Position numbers and translations under genes: made by a program | Notes under the pieces: model-generated | Databases searched by the model: none | What the model saw: the letters and a program-made list of their open reading frames with translations, nothing else | Told to the model about the DNA's origin: nothing | NCBI RefSeq assembly: GCF_021391675.1 | Contig: NZ_CP090096.1 | Location: 868,001-932,000 of the forward strand | DNA: 64,000 nucleotides | From: Neorhizobium galegae | Lineage (GTDB): Bacteria > Pseudomonadota > Alphaproteobacteria > Rhizobiales > Rhizobiaceae | Direction of reading: 5' to 3' | In this document: one piece after another, positions 24,840-33,456 of the stretch | How positions within the stretch are numbered: position 1 is the first letter of the stretch | Layout of the letters: each line of letters opens with the position of its first letter

Positions 24840-25289
24840 CTACTGTCTTTTGCCAGATGCGTCGAATTGCTTCAGATAGGCGATCAGGTTGGTGATCTGG
24901 TCGGGATTCTTGATCCCCGCATAGATCATTTTGGTGCCTGGGATCTTTGCCCTTGGGTTGGTTACAAATTCACGAAAGCTTGCATCGGTCCAGGTGATGC
25001 CGGCATTCTTGTTTGCCTCCGTATAGGCGTAGCCCTCCACGCTGCCGCTCGTGCGTCCGAAAAGCCCGTTGAGGTGGGGACCGGTAACATTGCGGGCGGT
25101 CTCGCCGACCTGGTGGCACGCCCGACATTGCACGAAAACACGCTCACCGGCTTCGGGGCTCTGCGCCAATGCGCTGCCCGGCTGTAGGAGAAGTCCGAGA
25201 ATCGAAACAACAGCCAGCCGCTGCGTGCCTTCATGTGCGGTGTTTCGGTGTGCAGCGCCCGGGCGTTCCGTATATTTTGGGTGTGCCAT
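24840..25289 (-). CDS. Class I cytochrome c, exported
   Basis: A 149-residue protein. A long basic N-terminus precedes a hydrophobic segment LAVVSILGLLLQPGSALA, then the mature cytochrome with the haem motif QCRACHQVG, GPHLNGLFGRTSGSVEGYAY and, near the end, the axial-Met segment PGTKMIYAGI and the C-terminal helix DQITNLIAYLKQF. This is the mitochondrial-like c2/c550 type that shuttles electrons from periplasmic dehydrogenases to terminal oxidases. It faces the sox genes from the other side, 61 bases away. The upstream region shares the 18-bp box with the molybdenum-hydroxylase promoter, so both may be induced together. ATG 25287-25289 was chosen; the ribosome site is weak. Confidence 0.88.
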   Translation of the reverse strand: MAHPKYTERPGAAHRNTAHEGTQRLAVVSILGLLLQPGSALAQSPEAGERVFVQCRACHQVGETARNVTGPHLNGLFGRTSGSVEGYAYTEANKNAGITWTDASFREFVTNPRAKIPGTKMIYAGIKNPDQITNLIAYLKQFDASGKRQ

Positions 25290-25689
25290 GTTTGCTCTCT
25301 GTTTAGCTTGGGAAACAATGCGTCGGGGCGCGTCAGAACAAACACTCGCCCTTCCGGCTGGTCTGCCGACTGATACTTTACCCCTGTCGCACAACTGTGC
25401 CGTCTGGCAGGAAATTTGTCGCAAGATGTCGCAAAACAAGGTCTCTGGTCTTGCGCCTCTGCAACGTTCTCCGATCCGCAAAGCCGCGCATGACTGCCTA
25501 AAAGAACGATAAAGCCCTCCAAAGGGGCGGACGAAAGCATTCCGGAACGTTCCGTAAGGTCATCGGAAGCATCGGAAGGTCAACGGAACGTCGCCGCCGG
25601 ACAGCAGGCTTGCGAAACTTTGATACACTTTTCTTGGTGCGGGGTAGGGGGATGTTCTTATATAGAATGCTGAACAGAGGTTACGCAAA
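25290..25689. other. Divergent promoter region between cytochrome c and the two-component system
   Basis: A 400-bp region with no gene recognised. It holds box 25385-25402 with a second pair at 25417-25433, a perfect palindrome CGGAACGTTCCG at 25543-25554, further CGGAA copies at 25564, 25573 and 25584, and GATACACTTTT at 25622-25632. The concentration of repeats suggests a regulated double promoter. Confidence 0.5.
25385..25433 (+). promoter_or_regulatory. Double box: TGTCGCAC-N5-TGCCG plus TGTCGCA direct repeat
   Basis: TGTCGCACAACTGTGCCG at 25385-25402, then TGTCGCA at 25417 and again at 25427 (10-bp spacing, typical of OmpR-family direct-repeat sites). The first and second parts start 32 bp apart. 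The same 32-bp architecture is found at 36250 and 36282. Located 96-144 bp upstream of the minus-strand cytochrome gene and 257 bp or more upstream of the response regulator gene. Confidence 0.6.
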
Positions 25690-26409
25690 ATGCATGACTT
25701 GGCGCATGTCGTGGTCGTCGACGATCACAGCGATATCCGGGATCTCGTTCGACAATATCTCGAGCAGCAAGGCTACAAGGTCAGCGTCGCCGAGAGCGGC
25801 TCGGTGCTACGGCGGGTGCTCGAACACCACACCGTAGATCTCATCATTCTCGACATCATGATGCCGGGTGAGGATGGGCTGTCGGTCTGTCGGCAGGTTC
25901 GTGCCACTCTGGACGTTCCCATTATCTTCCTGACGGCGATGGCCGAAGATACCGACCGGATCCTTGGCCTCGAACTGGGGGCGGACGACTACCTCGTGAA
26001 GCCATTTAATTTCCGCGAACTGCTGGCGCGTGTTCGGGCCGTCCTGCGCCGGGCTGCCAATCCCGCGACCCCGGCGGCGGCACGGCAGTCCAAAAAGCTG
26101 CGCATCGCGGGATGGCGGGTCGATATGGGGCGTCAGGAAATTTCCGGAGAAAACGGGGTCGGCATACCTTTGAGCACGGCGGAGTTTCGCTTGCTGAAGG
26201 TCTTCATCGAACGGCCGGGCATGATCTTGAGCCGCGAACAACTTCTGGACCTCACCACCGGAAGAAGTGCCGATATCTTCGATCGCAGCATCGACAACCA
26301 AGTGAGCCGCCTGCGGAAGAAGATCGAGGAAAATCCAAAAAATCCTTCAATCATCAAAACCCATTGGGGCGGCGGGTACAGCCTGTCGGTCGAGGTGGCA
26401 TTCGAATGA
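25690..26409 (+). CDS. OmpR/PhoB-family response regulator
   Basis: A 239-residue regulator. Receiver domain 1-125 has the acidic pair in VVVDDHSD, the phospho-acceptor Asp in LIILDIMMPGEDG, the Thr switch in FLTAMA and the Lys in DYLVKPF. The C-terminal winged helix (about 145-235) ends with DNQVSRLRKKIEENP and THWGGGYSLS. It is coupled to the kinase gene by an ATGA overlap. The regulator encoded at 34938-35660 is a close paralogue, nearly identical in the recognition region, so both may bind similar sites. Context next to the sox locus suggests it controls that locus. Confidence 0.95.
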   Translation: MHDLAHVVVVDDHSDIRDLVRQYLEQQGYKVSVAESGSVLRRVLEHHTVDLIILDIMMPGEDGLSVCRQVRATLDVPIIFLTAMAEDTDRILGLELGADDYLVKPFNFRELLARVRAVLRRAANPATPAAARQSKKLRIAGWRVDMGRQEISGENGVGIPLSTAEFRLLKVFIERPGMILSREQLLDLTTGRSADIFDRSIDNQVSRLRKKIEENPKNPSIIKTHWGGGYSLSVEVAFE

Positions 26410-27944
26410 TCAAGCTATGGAAAAAGAGCCTCGCGGCGCAGTTCATCGGGCTCATGCTTGCCGCCCTGATCATCTCGCAAGCGTTGGCATTTCTGATCTC
26501 GTGGGACGAGCGCACGATGGCGTTGAGAGCCGCGGCGAAAAGCGAATTCTTCAGCCGGGGCGCGTCCATAACCCGATTGGTCGAGTTGATACCGCCGCAG
26601 ATCCGCGCCCAGGCTTTTTACGCCAGCGAAACCAACTACTCGAAAATCTGGCTGACAGACCAGGAACCGGAGAAAGCAAGCGCCTGGCGTCTGCAGGCGG
26701 TAGGTCAGCTTTCCCGTCAACTCGAAAACTTCGTCGATCTTTCAAAGCAGGTCGACTGGACCGCTCCCTCCAAGCCGCAATTGCCCGATCCGAAGGAAGT
26801 CGCGCGTGAAAATACGGACGAGGAATGGACGAACCCGCCGCCGATCTTGTGGAACCTGCCGCAGCCCGCGAAATTCGCCTATTTCGACCGACGCAGAGGA
26901 TTCGGTCTTGCGGTCCAGCTCAGCGACGGACGCTGGCTGAACTTTGCTTCGTACCAGGAGAACACCGGCCGATGGTGGAATTCCAAGTCGCTGACCTCGG
27001 TTGGATTGACAGCGCTGATCCTGGCATTGATTGGGGTCTTCATTGCAAGCCGCATTTCCCGCCCCTTGCGCAATCTCGCGCGATCGGCCGAGGCGCTCGG
27101 GCGGGGAGAAAACCTTCCGCCTATTCCCGAGGGAGGGCCGGGAGAGATCCGGCGCACGGCGGAAGCCTTCAACAGGATGCAAAGTCGCCTCCACCGGTTT
27201 GTCGAAGACCGGACCAAAATGCTTGCGGCGATCGGCCACGATTTGCGGACCCCGCTGACCTCGCTTCGTTTGAGAGCAGAATTCGTCAAGGATCAGGAAA
27301 CTCAACAGAAGATGCTGTCTACCATTGACGAAATTCAGGCGATGACGGAAGCCGCCATTGCGTTTGCGCGAGGGGAATCGACGGTAGAAGAAACCCGTAA
27401 CATCGAACTCGATGCGCTTATCGGCAGTATCTGTGACGACCAGTCGGACCTTGGACATCCGGTAAATTACATGGAGGCCGAACAGACGCCTTATCGCTGT
27501 CGGCCGGAAGGGCTCCGCCGTGCGGTCCGAAACGTCGTGGAGAATGCCGTACGATATGGCGGCGAGGCCAAGGTCTTCATCCGGCACACGGCAACGACAG
27601 TCGATATCGTCGTCGAGGACCGCGGTCCGGGAATACCCGAGGCCATGAAGGAAAAGGTTTTTGCTCCGTTCTTCCGTCTTGAAGCATCGCGGAACAAGGA
27701 TACGGGCGGTATCGGCCTGGGGTTGTCGATCGCCCGTGCCATTATACGGCAACATGGCGGCGACATCTCGTTCCTCTGCAGTGCAGGGGGAATGCAAACA
27801 GTCATCTCCCTTCCACGAGAAGGAATAGTCGATCCGGTACCTCTTCACCAAGGCCGCGGTTGGAAACTGACGCGAGCGCCGGCTTCCTCGCAAACCGCGG
27901 GAATACCCGGTAAAATTGCTTCCCCGTCACGGCGGTCCGCCTAG
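26406..27944 (+). CDS. Membrane sensor histidine kinase
   Basis: A 512-residue kinase. The first membrane helix (about 8-30, SLAAQFIGLMLAALIISQA) is followed by a periplasmic domain of about 170 residues, a second helix (about 198-218, SVGLTALILALIGVFIAS), then HAMP with SRPLRNLARSAEALGRGE. The H-box is LAAIGHDLRTPLTSLRLR, the N-box VRNVVENAVRYGG, and the G-boxes EDRGPGIP and TGGIGLGLSIAR. It phosphorylates the response regulator encoded just upstream. Its periplasmic domain resembles that of the kinase at 33457-34941 (shared FLISWDER, KSEFFSR and ASET.Y patterns), so the two may sense related signals. The last 40 residues past the catalytic domain are unconserved. Confidence 0.93.
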   Translation: MIKLWKKSLAAQFIGLMLAALIISQALAFLISWDERTMALRAAAKSEFFSRGASITRLVELIPPQIRAQAFYASETNYSKIWLTDQEPEKASAWRLQAVGQLSRQLENFVDLSKQVDWTAPSKPQLPDPKEVARENTDEEWTNPPPILWNLPQPAKFAYFDRRRGFGLAVQLSDGRWLNFASYQENTGRWWNSKSLTSVGLTALILALIGVFIASRISRPLRNLARSAEALGRGENLPPIPEGGPGEIRRTAEAFNRMQSRLHRFVEDRTKMLAAIGHDLRTPLTSLRLRAEFVKDQETQQKMLSTIDEIQAMTEAAIAFARGESTVEETRNIELDALIGSICDDQSDLGHPVNYMEAEQTPYRCRPEGLRRAVRNVVENAVRYGGEAKVFIRHTATTVDIVVEDRGPGIPEAMKEKVFAPFFRLEASRNKDTGGIGLGLSIARAIIRQHGGDISFLCSAGGMQTVISLPREGIVDPVPLHQGRGWKLTRAPASSQTAGIPGKIASPSRRSA

Positions 27945-28022
27945 TCCCGCACGAGGACCGTTGCAGATGCAGGAGCCGGTGTTCTCAAGCTCTTGGGTGG
28001 CACCGGCGGGATCGATCTGTAA

Positions 28023-28038
28023 AGCGGATTGCTCCGCT
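28023..28038. terminator. Possible hairpin between convergent kinase and LacI genes
   Basis: AGCGGA (28023-28028), loop TTGC, TCCGCT (28033-28038). No clear T-run follows in either direction. It lies between two convergent genes, where a terminator is expected. Confidence 0.3.
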
Positions 28039-28050
28039 GGGGTTGTTGCA

Positions 28051-29100
28051 TCAAAACGGCGATGGTGGGAGCGTACGAGACGTACTTTCCCGGGCAATAA
28101 GCTCCCATTCCACGAGTGTCGTATAAGGCGTGACGTCATTGATGCGCGAGACGATCGCCTCGGCCGTCATTTTGCCGATGCGTTCGCGGTCTGGGCGAAC
28201 TGTCGTCAGCGAGGGGGTGACACAGCTCGCCGCCTCGTTGTCGCCGAATGCGATGACACCGATATCTTCGGGTACGCGCCTGCCGAGTTTCCTAAGCGCG
28301 CGCAACACGCCGAATGCAACCGCATCGCTGTTGCAGGCGATCGCGTCGATCTCCGGATGGCTTTGCAGAAGCTCGGTTGCGAGCCGCTCTCCGAGTTCCG
28401 GATTGCCGCCCCGCTGCGCCGTGTGCTTGACGACGTCAGGAAGAGAGGCCTCGGCTGCTGCGGCTTCCAGCCCGCTCAGGCGCTTCTGGGCCCGTTTATC
28501 GTTTTCGCGGACACTGCCGACGAAGGCGAAGCGCCGATATCCTTGAGCTATCAGATGGTTGGCCTGGGCCGCCCCGACGCTTGCGTGGTCGAAACCGACA
28601 GCGGTATCGATCACGTCTCCGCCCGTGTCCCACATCTCGACGATTGGGATGCCGGCTGCCTTGAGAAGCTCGACGACTTTCGGAGGATGATCGACGCCGA
28701 TGATGGCAACCGCCGCGGGGCGCCAACTCAGGATGGACCGGACGAGCCGCAGCTCCTGGTCGGCATTGTACCTGGTGTTGGCGAGCATGACCTGCAGGTC
28801 GTGCTCCAGCAAAGCCATTTGCAGCGAATCGATGATGTTGGCGAATTCCGAATAGTAGAGCGAAGTTACGACGACCCCGACAATATCCGACCGCGTCCCG
28901 GAAAGTCCGCCGGCAAGCCGGTTCGGCACGTAGTTCAGCTCTTCCATGGCGGCATTGATCCGGCGGCGTAGTTCGATGCGGACCGTGTTCGGAGCGCGCA
29001 GCGCGCGCGAGACCGTATTGACCGAAACGCCCACACGCTCGGCGATCGAAGCAAGGGTCGGGACGGTGCGCCCCGCACCCTCGGAAAGGTCAACTGTCAT
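28051..29100 (-). CDS. LacI-family transcriptional regulator
   Basis: A 349-residue regulator. The DNA-binding domain (about 12-70) reads TLASIAERVGVSVNTVSRAL, then a hinge with NYVPNRLAGGLSG. The C-terminal periplasmic-binding-like domain (about 75-340) has IGVDHPPKVV, the DTAVGFDHASVGAAQANHL segment and AFGDNEAASCVTPSLTTVRP. It is divergent from the sulfatase/ABC genes and should control them in response to the imported compound or its product. The 154-bp region between carries a LacI-type near-palindrome with central CG (29134-29145). The start at 29098-29100 gives the normal family length. Confidence 0.92.
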   Translation of the reverse strand: MTVDLSEGAGRTVPTLASIAERVGVSVNTVSRALRAPNTVRIELRRRINAAMEELNYVPNRLAGGLSGTRSDIVGVVVTSLYYSEFANIIDSLQMALLEHDLQVMLANTRYNADQELRLVRSILSWRPAAVAIIGVDHPPKVVELLKAAGIPIVEMWDTGGDVIDTAVGFDHASVGAAQANHLIAQGYRRFAFVGSVRENDKRAQKRLSGLEAAAAEASLPDVVKHTAQRGGNPELGERLATELLQSHPEIDAIACNSDAVAFGVLRALRKLGRRVPEDIGVIAFGDNEAASCVTPSLTTVRPDRERIGKMTAEAIVSRINDVTPYTTLVEWELIARESTSRTLPPSPF

Positions 29101-29133
29101 TCGGCTTTAAAAAATCCTGTGAGTGATCGTTGC

Positions 29134-29145
29134 GTTAGCGATAAC
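29134..29145. promoter_or_regulatory. Candidate LacI operator at the sulfatase promoter
   Basis: GTTAGCGATAAC: GTTA and TAAC arms around a centre with the CG step typical of LacI/GalR operators. It lies 34 bp upstream of the LacI start and 110 bp upstream of the sulfatase start. By position it could mediate repression in both directions. Confidence 0.45.
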
Positions 29146-29254
29146 TTTATGCCATCGTTTTGAGGGAGAGGCAAGCGAAAGACCGAACGCTGGCGGTTTC
29201 TTTGAATGGAAAGCGACGGCACGGAGGGCAATCGGCGGCGCGGAGGCGGGACAT

Positions 29255-30691
29255 ATGGCTGAAAAGCCAAACATCATTCTCATTATGACGGACCAGCAGC
29301 GCTACGACTCGATCGCCGCGCTCGGATACCCTTATGCCGTGACGCCGAATATCGACGCGCTCGTCGAGAAGGGCGTGGCGCTCACCAATTGCCACATCAC
29401 CGCACCGAGCTGCGTTCCGTCTCGTGCGAGTCTGTTCACCGGTTATTATCCGCACACGACGGGTGTTCTGGCGAACGGTCAGAAATGGCAGCATACTTGG
29501 GTCGAGCAGCTCCGCGATGTAGGCTATCACTGCGTCAACGTCGGCAAGATGCACACGATTCCATACAATTCGGATTCCGGTTTCCATGAGCGCTATGTCG
29601 TGGAAAACAAGGACCGCTACATGGAAGGCCGCTGGTATTTCGACGAGTGGGACAAGGCGCTTGCGGCCAACGGCCTCGTCAAGCAGCAACGCGAGCTTTA
29701 CCGCGAGCTCGAGGATTACCGTGACCGGTTGGGCTGCTTTGAATGGGAACTGCCTGAGGCGCTGCATTCCGACGCCTTCGTCGGCAATATGGCGAAGTGG
29801 TGGGTCAACACCTATCCGCCGACCGAGCCGCTGTTCCTTCAGGTCGGTTTTCCAGGCCCCCATCCGCCGTTCGATCCGCCTGCGCGCTATGTAGAGCCCT
29901 ATCTCAAGCGTAACGACCTGCCGCTGCCGAAACCGACCAGGGAGGAACTGGATTCGCTTCACCAGGAGCTGAAGGAAAAACGCCAGCACGACGTCGAGGT
30001 TGATCATGACTCCGTCGTCTGGAGCCTTGATCCGAGAGAAGACCAGATGCAGCGGCTGTGGGCGCATTATCTCGGCAATGTCACGCTGATCGATGAAAAG
30101 GTCGGCGAATTGCTCGAAGCGCTCGAAGCGCGCGGCTATCTGGAGGATGCAATCGTTATCTTCACCTCCGATCATGGCGAATGCCTCGGCGAACACGGAC
30201 TGATTCAAAAATGGTCGATGTACGACATAGTCACCCGCGTGCCGACCGTCATCTGGTCGACGGCGAACCGGTTCGAGGGCGGTCGCACCGTAGATGGACT
30301 CTGCCAGCTCTTCGATCTCGGCCCGACGATCCTGGAATATGCCGGCATCACGCCGCCGATATCCTTCGAAGCGCAAAGCCTGAAGCCGGCGCTGGAGGGG
30401 GAGAACTGGAAACCGCGATCCCATGTGTTCTGCGAGCAGATCGGCGATGTAGCGATGGCAGGCAGTGTCGAGTTCATGACCGGCGTCAGAAGCGACCGGT
30501 GGAAGCTCGTTCACTTCAAGGGCTCAAGCGACGGGCAGCTCTTTGACCTCGAAAACGATCCGAAGGAAGTGAAGAACCTCTGGAACGATCCAGGCTGTGT
30601 TGAGCAGAAGCGCGAGCTTTTGGATGTGATGCGCGACTGGTTGATCGAATCGAATTTCAAGACACGCGACGTCACGGTCGGGATGCGGTGA
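29255..30691 (+). CDS. Sulfatase, type I Cys-modified
   Basis: A 478-residue alkaline-phosphatase-fold enzyme. The N-terminus [19 protein letters not shown] has the metal-binding Asp pair. The sulfatase signature [11 protein letters not shown] places Cys53 as the residue converted to formylglycine. A later [20 protein letters not shown] gives further metal ligands. Such enzymes hydrolyse sulfate esters, for example choline sulfate, aryl sulfates or sulfated sugars. No signal peptide is seen, so it acts in the cytoplasm on imported substrate. No maturase gene is nearby, so activation must come from elsewhere. Start at 29255 follows GGAGGCGGG. The ABC importer genes follow in the same direction after 43 bases. 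Confidence 0.92.
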   Translation: MAEKPNIILIMTDQQRYDSIAALGYPYAVTPNIDALVEKGVALTNCHITAPSCVPSRASLFTGYYPHTTGVLANGQKWQHTWVEQLRDVGYHCVNVGKMHTIPYNSDSGFHERYVVENKDRYMEGRWYFDEWDKALAANGLVKQQRELYRELEDYRDRLGCFEWELPEALHSDAFVGNMAKWWVNTYPPTEPLFLQVGFPGPHPPFDPPARYVEPYLKRNDLPLPKPTREELDSLHQELKEKRQHDVEVDHDSVVWSLDPREDQMQRLWAHYLGNVTLIDEKVGELLEALEARGYLEDAIVIFTSDHGECLGEHGLIQKWSMYDIVTRVPTVIWSTANRFEGGRTVDGLCQLFDLGPTILEYAGITPPISFEAQSLKPALEGENWKPRSHVFCEQIGDVAMAGSVEFMTGVRSDRWKLVHFKGSSDGQLFDLENDPKEVKNLWNDPGCVEQKRELLDVMRDWLIESNFKTRDVTVGMR

Positions 30692-30734
30692 ACCACCGAT
30701 ATCAGCAGAACCGGCAAGTTTTCGCGAGGGAGGC

Positions 30735-31547
30735 ATGACCTTGTCAATTTCAACGATTGAGGAAAAGCCCGAACGAGGTCCGCGGCGCTCTTTGCTGTCG
30801 CACCCGATGGGCATGCTGACGGTGAATTTCGCGGCAGTCATGTTCGGTGTTCTGGTCTGGGCCACCGTAACGGCCCAAGGCATCGTCGGCCTGCCCACAC
30901 CACTTGCCGTAGCGACGCAAGCGGTGATCCAGGCAAAGAGCGGTCTCCTGTGGTCCGACGCCCTGGCGAGCCTCGGACGCGTTTTTACCGGTTTTGCGTT
31001 CGGCATTGCGCTGGCAATCCCGGTCGGTTTCCTGATGGGCTGGTACCGCATCGCCCGCGGCATCATCGAACCCTATGTCCAGTTCTTTCGGACCATCCCG
31101 CCGCTTGCCATCATTCCCCTGGCGATCGTTACCATGGGTATTGACGAAACTCCCAAGATCTTCGTCATTTTCCTGGCGTCTTTCCTGTCGAGCGTTGTCG
31201 CGACATATCAAGGCGTCGTCAACGTGGACAAGACGCTGATCAATGCCGCCCGTGTGCTCGGTGCCAACGATTTGACCATCTTCCGGCGGGTCATCGTCCC
31301 GGCATCGCTGCCCTATATCATGGTCGGCGTCCGCGTCGGCCTCGGTTCGTCATGGGCGACCGTCGTTGCGGCGGAGCTGATTGCTGCGCAGTCTGGCCTC
31401 GGTTTCCGAATGCAGCAGGCGCAGCTCTATTACGATCTTCCGACAATCTTCGTCAGTCTCATCGCGATCGGCGTGCTCGGTCTCATCATGGACCGCATCG
31501 TCATCGCATTCGATGGCGTTCTGACCGCATGGCAGGAAAAGCTATGA
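30735..31547 (+). CDS. ABC transporter permease, sulfonate/nitrate/taurine type
   Basis: A 270-residue inner-membrane protein with about six helices. The family pattern [15 protein letters not shown] near the first loop, the conserved [17 protein letters not shown] segment and the coupling helix [20 protein letters not shown] (EAA motif) are seen, as in SsuC/TauC. Two copies form the channel. Start at 30735 follows GAGGGAGGC. It overlaps the ATPase gene by ATGA. Placement behind the sulfatase suggests the importer takes up an organic sulfate ester, as in the aryl-sulfate (Ats) systems. Confidence 0.93.
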   Translation: MTLSISTIEEKPERGPRRSLLSHPMGMLTVNFAAVMFGVLVWATVTAQGIVGLPTPLAVATQAVIQAKSGLLWSDALASLGRVFTGFAFGIALAIPVGFLMGWYRIARGIIEPYVQFFRTIPPLAIIPLAIVTMGIDETPKIFVIFLASFLSSVVATYQGVVNVDKTLINAARVLGANDLTIFRRVIVPASLPYIMVGVRVGLGSSWATVVAAELIAAQSGLGFRMQQAQLYYDLPTIFVSLIAIGVLGLIMDRIVIAFDGVLTAWQEKL

Positions 31548-32314
31548 GCATCAAGATTTCGTTCCAGAACGTCGCCAAGACGTTCACCATCGCCGGGCAG
31601 ACATCCTTCAACGCGCTGCAGGGTCTCAACCTGGACATCGAAGACGGAGAGTTCATCACGGTGGTCGGTCCGTCCGGTTGCGGCAAGTCTACGGCCATGA
31701 ACATTGCCGCAGGCCTCACAGGTCCGTCTTCAGGGCAGGTCCTGGTCGACGGCGTGCCGGTCAAGGGGCCTGGTCCCGAGCGCGGCGTGATCTTCCAGCA
31801 ATATGCGCTTTTCCCCTGGCTGACGGTCCGCGAGAACGTCGAGTTCGGGTTGAAGATCGCCAGATACCCGAAGGCGGACCGCCGCAGGATCGCGGACCGC
31901 TTTGTGGACCTCGTCGGGCTCTCCGATTTTGCTGATTCGCTTCCGAAGACATTGTCCGGCGGCATGAAGCAACGATGCGCCATTGCCCGCGCCTATGCCG
32001 TCAATCCGAAGATTTTGCTGATGGACGAGCCATTCGGCGCCCTGGATGCTTTGACCCGCGTGCAGCTTCAGGGCCAGTTGCTGGCCACCTGGAGCAAGGA
32101 GCGGCGTACGGTGATGTTCATCACCCACGATGTAGACGAGGCGGTCTATCTCGCGAGCCGCGTCGTCATCATGGCCGCTAGGCCCGGCCGGCTTCACAGG
32201 ATCATTCCGGTCGATTTGCCCTATCCGCGCACTGAGGAGATGCGCCTTTCGCCGGAGTTCACGGCTTTGCGCAATGAGGTGTGGCGGTCGGTCTACCACC
32301 CGGCCGTGGCCTGA
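31544..32314 (+). CDS. ABC transporter ATP-binding protein, sulfonate/nitrate/taurine type
   Basis: A 256-residue ATPase of the SsuB/TauB group. Walker [16 protein letters not shown]-loop [12 protein letters not shown], signature [16 protein letters not shown], Walker [14 protein letters not shown] and the switch His in [12 protein letters not shown] are all present. It powers the permease dimer. Start at 31544 is coupled to the permease gene by ATGA. No C-terminal regulatory domain. Confidence 0.95.
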   Translation: MSIKISFQNVAKTFTIAGQTSFNALQGLNLDIEDGEFITVVGPSGCGKSTAMNIAAGLTGPSSGQVLVDGVPVKGPGPERGVIFQQYALFPWLTVRENVEFGLKIARYPKADRRRIADRFVDLVGLSDFADSLPKTLSGGMKQRCAIARAYAVNPKILLMDEPFGALDALTRVQLQGQLLATWSKERRTVMFITHDVDEAVYLASRVVIMAARPGRLHRIIPVDLPYPRTEEMRLSPEFTALRNEVWRSVYHPAVA

Positions 32315-32354
32315 AACCTGCAATCAGACCGGCTGTTACAAGGAGGAGATGAAC

Positions 32355-33332
32355 ATGCTGACGAGACGAAATCTGGTGAGGACGACAGCGGCCTTCGCTG
32401 CCGCGAGCGCTTTTTCTATCGGAGGAAAGGCAAGCGCCCAATCTGCCGAAATGACCATCGGATATATTGCCGACTTTCCAAATGCCAGCGTGCTGGCGAT
32501 CGCTCAGGACCAGAAACTCTGGGAGGCGGAAGGCATCACGCCGTCCGTCAAGGTCTTCACCAACGGCCCGATCCAGATCCAGGCGATGGGCGCTGGCAGC
32601 CTGAATTTTGGCACGATCGGGCCCGGCGCGCTCTGGCTGCCCGCCAGCGGTCGGGCCAAGGTGATCGGCGTCAACGATATCGGCTTCTCCGACCGCGTCA
32701 TCGTCCAGGGCGGGATCGCCTCGATCGCGGATCTGAAGGCCAGGAAGGTCGGCGTCCCGCAGGGCACGTCCGGCGACATGATACTCCGGATGGCACTGAC
32801 CAAGGCCGGCATGACCATCGGCGACATCCAGGTCGTGCCCATGGATCCGTCCACGGTGGTTGCCGCCTTCACTTCCAAGCAAATCGATGGCGCCGGCATC
32901 TGGTATCCGCTGATCGATACGATCAAGCCGCGCGTGCCGGATATGAAGGAGCTGGCTTCGAACCAGGATTTCTACCCGCAGACCTCGTTCATCAACACCT
33001 TCGTCGCCCGCAACGAGATCGTCCAGCAGAACCCGGATCTTGTGAGGAAATTCTTGCGTGTCATGAAGAAGGCAATGGACTATCGCGTTGCAAACCTCGA
33101 TCGATCCATCCAGATCACCACCGCATTCCTCAACGCTCCGGTGGAGGCGACCGAGAAGGTGGCGCGCAGCCGCAAGATGCTGACGAGCAAGGAACTGGAC
33201 GCCTTCACGAAAGACGGCACCGTGAACAAGTGGCTGACGGAATTCAACAGGATGTTCCAGGAGTTCGGCACCATCAAGGAGCCGTTGCCGCCGGCACAGT
33301 TTTACACCGGCGATCTCTTCACCAGCGCCTGA
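32355..33332 (+). CDS. ABC transporter substrate-binding protein, NitT/TauT type
   Basis: A 325-residue exported protein. The N-terminus LTRRNLVRTTAAFAAASAF is Tat-like, ending near ASA-QS. The mature part starts EMTIGYIADFPNASVLAIA and has LWEAEGITPSVKVFTNG, then QGTSGDMILRMALTKAG, which match NMT1/TauA proteins. The binding cleft for a sulfonate or sulfate ester is expected between the two lobes. The ATG at 32355 lies eight bases after AGGAGG; an ATG two codons earlier is too close to it. It is the last gene of the importer operon. Confidence 0.92.
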   Translation: MLTRRNLVRTTAAFAAASAFSIGGKASAQSAEMTIGYIADFPNASVLAIAQDQKLWEAEGITPSVKVFTNGPIQIQAMGAGSLNFGTIGPGALWLPASGRAKVIGVNDIGFSDRVIVQGGIASIADLKARKVGVPQGTSGDMILRMALTKAGMTIGDIQVVPMDPSTVVAAFTSKQIDGAGIWYPLIDTIKPRVPDMKELASNQDFYPQTSFINTFVARNEIVQQNPDLVRKFLRVMKKAMDYRVANLDRSIQITTAFLNAPVEATEKVARSRKMLTSKELDAFTKDGTVNKWLTEFNRMFQEFGTIKEPLPPAQFYTGDLFTSA

Positions 33333-33350
33333 TCGTTAGACCTTCACTTT

Positions 33351-33366
33351 CCGCCGTTAACGGCGG
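33351..33366. terminator. Palindromic hairpin between convergent operons
   Basis: CCGCCGTTAACGGCGG is a perfect 16-bp palindrome between the importer operon and the convergent kinase gene. As RNA it forms a six-base stem with a four-base loop. T-runs are weak. It may work as a bidirectional terminator. Confidence 0.45.
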
Positions 33367-33456
33367 GAAGTTCTCCTCGCTGAGGCTTACGGGAAACCAC
33401 TGTGCTCGAGCAACTGGTTGCGATCGTCGATACTGATATTCGCCCGCGGGCAAGAG

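Noticed and set aside
29147..30514. A 455-codon minus-strand open frame opposite the sulfatase
   Set aside because: Antisense shadow of a GC-rich gene; no domain recognised.
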